Below, piece by piece: positions 23,471 to 29,147 of a stretch of 29,147 nucleotides of DNA. The stretch is from NCBI GenBank assembly GCA_023443285.1, contig JAEZVB010000151.1, forward strand, positions 1-29,147. The letters are read 5' to 3'. The notes below the pieces were generated by a model that was given only the letters and a program-made list of their open reading frames with translations, was not told the origin of the DNA and ran no database searches. The stretch comes from Bacillota bacterium. GTDB lineage: Bacteria > Bacillota > Negativicutes > Sporomusales > Sporomusaceae. Both the position numbers and the translations under genes were made by a program. Each line of letters begins with the position of its first letter. Position 1 is the stretch's first letter.

Positions 23471-25441
23471 CTATAGACTGACATTGGGGAATAAAGTTAA
23501 ATCAGTATGAGGGATAAACAAGGATGATACGAACTCGTCCATAAACAGATTTCCGACCGATAACTCAATATATGTCATCTTACCTGCAAGGTTATTCGCT
23601 TCGTGCCAAGCTTCCTGAGACAATAAAGCCATACAGGCTCCTTTAGCCGAAGTATTGCCGACATATTTATATTTTTCAATAGGTATATCTGGCAATAATC
23701 CAATAGCTATTGCATCAGGAATATTAAGATAATTGCCAAAGCCACCAGCTACATAAATGTTTTCGATACTATCAAGCTCAAAACCGACCACATTTAAGAG
23801 TGTACGTATTCCGGCAAATACCGCGCCTTTAGCTCTTAGCAGATTTTTGACATCGGCTTCGCAGATAACAACATCACGATTAATGTCAGTATCTTCCCGC
23901 CAAACAAGTACAAACTCAGGTCCTACCTCCCCAATACGCATCCGTTCAGTAGGCAGGTTTGTTTGAAACTTGCCTGCACGATCAATGATACCCGAACTTC
24001 TCAGCTTGGCCAAACAGTCGATAAGACCAGAGCCACAGATGCCAATAGCCTTACCATTATTAACAGTAGTAAACGATACTTCGTAGGTCTGAGGATCTAT
24101 TTCCAAACGCTCAATCGCACCATGCATAGCCCTCATACCAAACAATATCCCAGACCCTTCAAATGCAGGCCCTGCCGAACACGAACAAGTTACCAGCCAA
24201 TCGCCGGCACCCAATACCATTTCGCCGTTTGTACCGATATCAATCAGGAGAGATATCGGCGCATCCTCATTACCCATTTGGGTAAACAAAGTACCGGAAA
24301 CAATATCGCCACCAACATAACTAGCTACAGAAGGATAGCTAAAAACTAAAGCGTCAGGATGTACTCTCAGACCCAATTCCTGCGCCTTGACAACCGGATA
24401 AAAATTGGCTGTAGGAATATACGGTTCCAGGCGAATGTACTTAGGATCAATCCCTAAGAACAAGTGTGCCATGGTGGTATTCCCAGCTGTCATCATTACA
24501 CGAATGTCTGTTTCTTTGATCTGTCTCTGTTTCACCAGCAAGTCCATAATCAGCGTATTGATAGTGTCGACAATACTTTGATGAACAGTTTTGAGTCCAT
24601 CAGGTTCTTCGACAGCATATACAATACGGCTTATGACATCATCGCCAAAGCGCGCCTGGCGATTATGCGTTCCTGCCGTGTCAACAACCCAGCCTTTTTC
24701 AAGATCAAGCAAGTAGGCAACAACGGTAGTAGTACCGATATCAACCGCTATACCATATATAGGCTGATGTTTGTGACCTGGATCAACAGCTATTACTTCT
24801 ACCTTGCCATCGACTTCAGATAACAGTACCGTTACTTTAAACTTATCAACTCTAAGGATATGTCCCAATTTTTGAACAATCGCAAGTGGTACATTAATAT
24901 CCTTACAATTAATTTCTTTCTTTAAAGCCATGGTCAACCGATTAAGGTCATCACGGTTATCCTGCAGATTAGCTTCAGGCAGAGTTAAACGAATGCGCCG
25001 ACAAAGCGGATTGAGTGGATAACCATTAAGAGGGCTTTCTTGCTTTTCCAGAAGCAGTTCTTTAAGCTGCCACACATGTAACAAGTAATTACTTAAGGCA
25101 TCGGAAATCCCGGCACCTACAGAACTCCGCTCAACTAATACCTGATGTTTGCTCATTGCCGAAGTTCTAGGTATTTCTACCACTAAATCTTCGTCTTGAA
25201 CTAAACTTTGGCAAGCGAGATTGAATCCCTTTTCAGCAACTCTTGCTGCTAAGTGGCTTTCTCTTCTGGCTTTGACGCTGCCGCTCTTTATCTGAACCGC
25301 ACACTTACCGCATGTGCCATCACCACCACAAGGGGCTTTTATCTCAATATTAGCTTTGCTTGCGGCAGTAAGCAGGTCAGTACCTGGCTCTACCTCTACT
25401 TTAACTCCTGCGGGAAGAAATGTTACAAACCGTTTGTTCAT
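23471..25441 (-). CDS. acsV: AcsV, reductive activator of the corrinoid Fe-S protein (RACo)
   Basis: ATP-driven activator that returns inactive Co(II) to Co(I). The N-terminal plant-type [2Fe-2S] domain has C38, C44, C47 (APCGGDGTCGKC) and C77; a linker follows, then the ASKHA ATPase core from about residue 230 (AVDIGTTTVVAYLLD) with a second phosphate loop DIGTNGEMVLG near 402. Length of 656 matches RACo proteins. The start ATG has two ribosome-site candidates, GGAGGG and AAGG. Gap to acsC is 69 bases. Confidence 0.94.
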   Translation of the reverse strand: MNKRFVTFLPAGVKVEVEPGTDLLTAASKANIEIKAPCGGDGTCGKCAVQIKSGSVKARRESHLAARVAEKGFNLACQSLVQDEDLVVEIPRTSAMSKHQVLVERSSVGAGISDALSNYLLHVWQLKELLLEKQESPLNGYPLNPLCRRIRLTLPEANLQDNRDDLNRLTMALKKEINCKDINVPLAIVQKLGHILRVDKFKVTVLLSEVDGKVEVIAVDPGHKHQPIYGIAVDIGTTTVVAYLLDLEKGWVVDTAGTHNRQARFGDDVISRIVYAVEEPDGLKTVHQSIVDTINTLIMDLLVKQRQIKETDIRVMMTAGNTTMAHLFLGIDPKYIRLEPYIPTANFYPVVKAQELGLRVHPDALVFSYPSVASYVGGDIVSGTLFTQMGNEDAPISLLIDIGTNGEMVLGAGDWLVTCSCSAGPAFEGSGILFGMRAMHGAIERLEIDPQTYEVSFTTVNNGKAIGICGSGLIDCLAKLRSSGIIDRAGKFQTNLPTERMRIGEVGPEFVLVWREDTDINRDVVICEADVKNLLRAKGAVFAGIRTLLNVVGFELDSIENIYVAGGFGNYLNIPDAIAIGLLPDIPIEKYKYVGNTSAKGACMALLSQEAWHEANNLAGKMTYIELSVGNLFMDEFVSSLFIPHTDLTLFPNVSL

Positions 25442-25510
25442 CCTTAATTACCCTCCTGATAGTTAAACCAAGGCTAGTGTTATCTCTTCAGATAACAAAT
25501 GGTAGTAGTT

Positions 25511-26854
25511 TTATTTCATGAGTTGGGGGTAACGAGCTTTAGCAAACGCAGGAATACCAACAGCTTCTTGTGGTCCAACAATTACGTCTAAACCAGAGAT
25601 TTCTGTCAGTTTACCGCTGATAATAGCAACATAACCAGGAATTACGATGCTCTTATGGTTAACTTTGTCCATAATACCGCATGCTTTAATGGTTTCATTA
25701 ATAGGCTCAGCAACGAATTTGCCTGCAGCCCAAGCAGTCAGAACCGAAGCACCATCGGTATCAACAGCTACAATGTAGCCAGGAATTTTACTTCCAACAA
25801 CTTCACCTTCAACAGCGAAGTAAGTAAGAGCAAAGTTAGTGCAAACATATACCGGGCAGTCAGGACCAACATCACCGATTTCATAAACTTTAGCTTCAAC
25901 AGCCATTGGTTTTTGTGGGTCGGTGTAGATGTTCATGCGCCATGCCATGAGAGGCAATAACTGATGTTTTTCGTCAGCTTTCATGCAAATGATGCTGGCA
26001 TATTTAGCAACATAAGTAGCAGCTTCCATTATTTCTTCTTTGGCATCAGTTGCTAACGTGCAGGCAAGCATCGGATAGCCAAACGGACGGAATTTCTTTT
26101 TAATAGCCAGACGGCGAGCATTAACCATCTCAGCAAGTGTTTTGGCTTGAGCAGTGTTACCAAAGTCAATAACAATTTCTTTATATTCTTTAGCTACTTT
26201 TTCTACTAAAGCAGCAGTATCATCAAGACCATTACCTTTTACAACTACTGGGCAGTTATTGGCTTTAGCCAGAGCTACAACCTTCTCCCAGTTGTCAGCA
26301 GTAGCAGCATGAATAAGCGGTTTCTTAGCAGCAACTGCAGGAACAGCAGCTTCTAAAGCAGCTACATCGCCAGCTAATAACAAAGCAAAGTTAGCTTTTG
26401 CAGCTACAGCTTCAACAGCAGCCTTAAATTTGGCAGCATCTTTGGAACAGTTAGTAATAGCAACCATTTGAACGGCTACTGTTTGACCAACACGATCCAG
26501 TACTAAGGCGTTAATTTTTGCAATTTTTGCGTCCAGTTCTGCACCAGACAAAGTATCGGAAATTTGAATAGCTAAAGCAGTCGGATGATAAAAGGTTTTA
26601 TCATGACGGAAGAGGACGGTTTCGTCACCCATTACAACTTCTTGCTCACCAACACCGACTTTTACAGTTTTTACAGGTGGTGCAGTAGCTGCGCCTAAAG
26701 TTTCTTTAGCAGCCTCGCTTGCATGTGGACACATGTCGAGGGATGCTTTACCGTTAGCCATTGCCATTGCAAAAGCCAAGCAAGTAGGTGATCCACAGTC
26801 TTTACAGTTTGTTTTGGGCAGTTGTTTGAAGATATCCAAACCTGTTAATGCCAT
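25511..26854 (-). CDS. acsC: AcsC, corrinoid Fe-S protein large (gamma) subunit
   Basis: Carries the [4Fe-4S] cluster and cobalamin domain that shuttles the methyl group. The N-terminal cluster ligands C17, C20, C25 and C42 (NCKDCGSPTC ... DMCPHAS) are complete. The TIM barrel and C-terminal B12-binding domain fill the remaining 447 residues. An Ala-rich repeat-like stretch near 140-185 is in-family. ATG follows AAAGGAG. It follows acsB by 127 bases, within which a long-loop hairpin lies. Confidence 0.96.
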   Translation of the reverse strand: MALTGLDIFKQLPKTNCKDCGSPTCLAFAMAMANGKASLDMCPHASEAAKETLGAATAPPVKTVKVGVGEQEVVMGDETVLFRHDKTFYHPTALAIQISDTLSGAELDAKIAKINALVLDRVGQTVAVQMVAITNCSKDAAKFKAAVEAVAAKANFALLLAGDVAALEAAVPAVAAKKPLIHAATADNWEKVVALAKANNCPVVVKGNGLDDTAALVEKVAKEYKEIVIDFGNTAQAKTLAEMVNARRLAIKKKFRPFGYPMLACTLATDAKEEIMEAATYVAKYASIICMKADEKHQLLPLMAWRMNIYTDPQKPMAVEAKVYEIGDVGPDCPVYVCTNFALTYFAVEGEVVGSKIPGYIVAVDTDGASVLTAWAAGKFVAEPINETIKACGIMDKVNHKSIVIPGYVAIISGKLTEISGLDVIVGPQEAVGIPAFAKARYPQLMK

Positions 26855-26902
26855 TTTCTCTTCTCCTTTCGAATATAAGAACTTCTAAATGAAATATGAG
26901 AA

Positions 26903-26950
26903 TCGGGACACATCTGAACATTTTAATATATCTCTCATAATGTGTCCCGA
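26903..26950 (-). other. Long-loop hairpin between acsB and acsC
   Basis: A perfect 11-bp repeat, TCGGGACACAT / ATGTGTCCCGA, encloses a 26-base AU-rich loop between the acsB stop and acsC start. No U tract follows on the minus strand. Similar in form to the hairpin at 19255-19300. Confidence 0.6.
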
Positions 26951-26981
26951 ATTCTACCTTAAAATAGATGTGAAGAATAAA

Positions 26982-29108
26982 TTACATCATTGGATCCATT
27001 TTCAGAGCCGGATGTTGTTTTTCTTCGAGGAACGGTAAAATTTCTTCTTCTGTAGTACCAACGGTTTCGTCGGCAATCTTATCAACGAAATCGGCGCCAA
27101 GGCCATCACGTACTGCAGCGTCAATTAAATCTTGACCCAAGAACTCTTTCAGTTCTTTCGGCATCCATACAAGACGGGCAAGACCACCGTCAGCTTTGAT
27201 GAACTTCTCACTAGGAATGTACCGACGACCAAGACCCATGAAACCAGGAGTCTGCAAACCGCCGCCGCAAGTGCCTGCCAGAGCGGAGAAGGTCATGCCG
27301 CAAGGAGTATCTCCACCATGTTCACGAGTGGTGATCATGACGCCGTTAGTTAACGGTAAAATTGCCATAATGGCTTCGAAGCAGCCGCAGGAAGTCATCG
27401 GGGAATCCATAACAGTATAGAAGTTTACGGCTTCTACAGTACTGTTGGAATTAGCATAAATGAAGTCATTCAGGTTTTTCCACTGACCTTTTACTGCATC
27501 AAGGCATTCGCCTTTTTCAATTGGTTGGTTAGGTCCAAGCGGATTGATCTCGTTGGAAGCTTTAGCATCAAGCCATGAAACTGCGCCGCACAAGCCTAAA
27601 CGCTCTGGCGATACTACGCACACATGGTTTGGAGCAAAGGACTGACAGAGTGTGCAGGAGTAGTAGGTTTCAACATCATCAGTAAGGCCTTTGAGACGAG
27701 CATCACGGGCAGCATATTTCTCAATAGCAATTTTGATTTTTTCTTCGATTACATCTTTATCGGTAATAACGGTAACTTGTACGCGGTCAACGATAGCGGG
27801 GAAATCGGATTTGAATTTAGCAATCAGGATTTCACCGAAATCTCTCATTTTGAAGCCGGCAGCATGGGCGTTCTTACCAATACGAACCCACATCATGTTA
27901 CGTTGTGCTACGTGCCACAAACCTTCGCCATAGTTCAGGTTGTAGTGAACGCGGCGCTCAAGTACACCTTCGAAGTCTTCCTGCATTTTACGGCCATAGA
28001 TATCAACCATAAAGCCAAGTGGGAAGACACTGCCTTCCGGCATTTCATCAATTTCTGGTCCGATAACTTCGATCTTACCATCTTCCACTTCATCAGCACC
28101 GCACATACGAACAAGTTCGAAGCTGGTGGAACGGCCGCCGCCGAACTCAACCCAGGCATCTTTCTTACGGATGGTTTCACCTTCGAAAGCAGGTCCGATA
28201 GTAATCGGTACAGGGATATCAACAATTTTAATTTTAATGCCGCGCATTTCCAGACCAAGCTTAGCGATTTTTTCATAGTCTGGCTCGGATTGATACCAGT
28301 CAGGAATTTCCTCGGCTACCGGTTGATCGGTAACTGTCGGGAAGCCCATAAACATAGCGCCAAACTCAGCAGCAAATTTAACGATATCATTAGGTCCAAG
28401 CTGAATAACAAAGGCAAATACGCGTTTTGCCTGATATTCGATAGCCCGCTCACGCTGACCGGCAGGAATACCACCGAAAGCAAGACCGGCACGGAAAGCG
28501 AAGTTAACAGCATGGATAACCTGGGTGAAGTTACCAACCGGGAAGGTAATGAATTCAGAACCAATTTTTACGTTCTCTTCAATACACTGCTCGATTACTT
28601 CGTTAGCCAGGAAGATCATAATGCCTTTGGACTGGAGGTCTTTTACCAGTTTAGCAGTAGATTTGCTGTCTTTACCTTTACCAACGATAACGGCAACACC
28701 TGGAATGGTTTGGTCAACCAAAGGTACGCCGAATTTACGCAGAATCGGGTCAGAGATGAAACCGCAATATGGGTATACATCTGGTTTTGCACCATTAAGA
28801 TAACGCAAAGCTTCAATAACTTCTGCAGCATACAGGGTTGCTTCACCATTCAGCTTAGCATTTTCCAAAGTTAACTCTTCGCGGATATTGGTAGTACGAA
28901 TTCTGTTAAGAATTGGGGCAAGATCACCAAGGGTATTAACTTCTTCACCGCTCAGAGCAGTGATTACCGGAAGTCTGTAGGCAGTATCAGGATATTTTAC
29001 CGGGCAGTCAGCACCATGTACCTTAATGGCCTTTGCCAGAAGAATTTCCGCATAGCTGGTAGCTGTGACGGCACCTTCATAGGCGCCTTTAAAAAGCTCC
29101 ATAGACAT
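26982..29108 (-). CDS. acsB: AcsB, acetyl-CoA synthase (CODH/ACS alpha subunit)
   Basis: Joins the methyl group, CO and CoA into acetyl-CoA at the A-cluster. All A-cluster ligands are visible: C485, C488, C497, C507 for the [4Fe-4S] cube and the C574-G-C576 motif (TSCGCF) that holds the distal nickel. Length is 708 against about 729 in Moorella. ATG 29108 lies twelve bases after AAGGAGG; MSMELF allows a second Met at 29102. The partner CODH (acsA) is not in the window and probably lies further right. Start of the run to metF. Confidence 0.97.
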   Translation of the reverse strand: MSMELFKGAYEGAVTATSYAEILLAKAIKVHGADCPVKYPDTAYRLPVITALSGEEVNTLGDLAPILNRIRTTNIREELTLENAKLNGEATLYAAEVIEALRYLNGAKPDVYPYCGFISDPILRKFGVPLVDQTIPGVAVIVGKGKDSKSTAKLVKDLQSKGIMIFLANEVIEQCIEENVKIGSEFITFPVGNFTQVIHAVNFAFRAGLAFGGIPAGQRERAIEYQAKRVFAFVIQLGPNDIVKFAAEFGAMFMGFPTVTDQPVAEEIPDWYQSEPDYEKIAKLGLEMRGIKIKIVDIPVPITIGPAFEGETIRKKDAWVEFGGGRSTSFELVRMCGADEVEDGKIEVIGPEIDEMPEGSVFPLGFMVDIYGRKMQEDFEGVLERRVHYNLNYGEGLWHVAQRNMMWVRIGKNAHAAGFKMRDFGEILIAKFKSDFPAIVDRVQVTVITDKDVIEEKIKIAIEKYAARDARLKGLTDDVETYYSCTLCQSFAPNHVCVVSPERLGLCGAVSWLDAKASNEINPLGPNQPIEKGECLDAVKGQWKNLNDFIYANSNSTVEAVNFYTVMDSPMTSCGCFEAIMAILPLTNGVMITTREHGGDTPCGMTFSALAGTCGGGLQTPGFMGLGRRYIPSEKFIKADGGLARLVWMPKELKEFLGQDLIDAAVRDGLGADFVDKIADETVGTTEEEILPFLEEKQHPALKMDPMM

Positions 29109-29147
29109 ATTGTTTTTCGTCCTCCTTCATAGAGTCAATCTTATTAT
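29109..29147 (-). promoter_or_regulatory. Ribosome site upstream of acsB
   Basis: Minus strand AAGGAGG followed by 12 bases to the acsB ATG. The 39 bases before the window edge hold no recognisable promoter, so acsB may continue an operon from the right. Confidence 0.5.

Noticed and set aside
27624..28874. 416-codon plus-strand open frame opposite acsB
   Set aside because: Antisense to a highly conserved gene with full A-cluster motifs; no ribosome site or recognisable product, so a codon-bias shadow.
1..29147. Mobile elements, CRISPR or prophage
   Set aside because: No transposase, integrase, repeat-spacer array or phage gene is visible; this is a core metabolic locus.

Overview
The window is a carbon-fixation block from an acetogenic bacterium. 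It carries most of the carbonyl branch of the Wood-Ljungdahl pathway, the methylene-THF reductase complex, a trimeric [FeFe]-hydrogenase, two formate dehydrogenase (FDH) catalytic genes with their molybdenum cofactor and sulfuration genes, and a p-aminobenzoate set. Base composition is moderate. The linkage of hdrCBA-mvhD-metVF (as in Moorella), with no rnfC2 next to metVF, together with general sequence similarity, makes me favour a Sporomusa-like member of the Negativicutes. That placement is inference. I see no insertion sequences, phage genes, CRISPR, rRNA or tRNA.

Layout. Every gene except mobB is on the minus strand, so transcription runs from high to low coordinates. (1) 29108-14300: acsB, acsC, acsV, cooC-like ATPase, acsD, acsE, hdrC, hdrB, hdrA, mvhD, metV, metF, tightly spaced, with long-loop hairpins at three junctions. 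(2) 14055-10494: hydC, hydB, hydA, overlapping, preceded by a Rex-like operator and followed by a strong terminator. (3) 10371-4137: pabA, pabB, pabC, fdhD, a MoeA-related gene, moeA and an unannotated 56-codon gene. (4) 3480-3974 on the plus strand: mobB, divergent from fdhF. (5) 3216-1: two paralogous FDH genes. The upstream one has an in-frame UGA (selenocysteine) with a SECIS hairpin. The downstream one has cysteine at the same codon and runs off the left edge.

How they work together. FDH reduces CO2 to formate; it needs bis-MGD molybdenum or tungsten cofactor (moeA, mobB) and sulfur transfer by FdhD. The pab genes supply the aminobenzoate part of tetrahydrofolate, the C1 carrier. MetVF with HdrABC-MvhD reduces methylene-THF to methyl-THF. 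AcsE passes the methyl group to the corrinoid protein AcsCD, AcsV keeps the cobalt reduced, and AcsB builds acetyl-CoA with nickel probably supplied through the CooC-type ATPase. HydABC connects H2 with the pyridine nucleotide pool. CODH (acsA), formyl-THF synthetase and FolD are not in the window.

The points most worth a second look are the Sec/Cys FDH pair in which the Cys copy has also lost the SECIS apical hairpin, matching Rex-like sites in front of both hydC and fdhF, the short HydB with an unusual HydA L1 motif, the Cys-rich tail on the MoeA-related protein, and the small conserved-looking gene after moeA.
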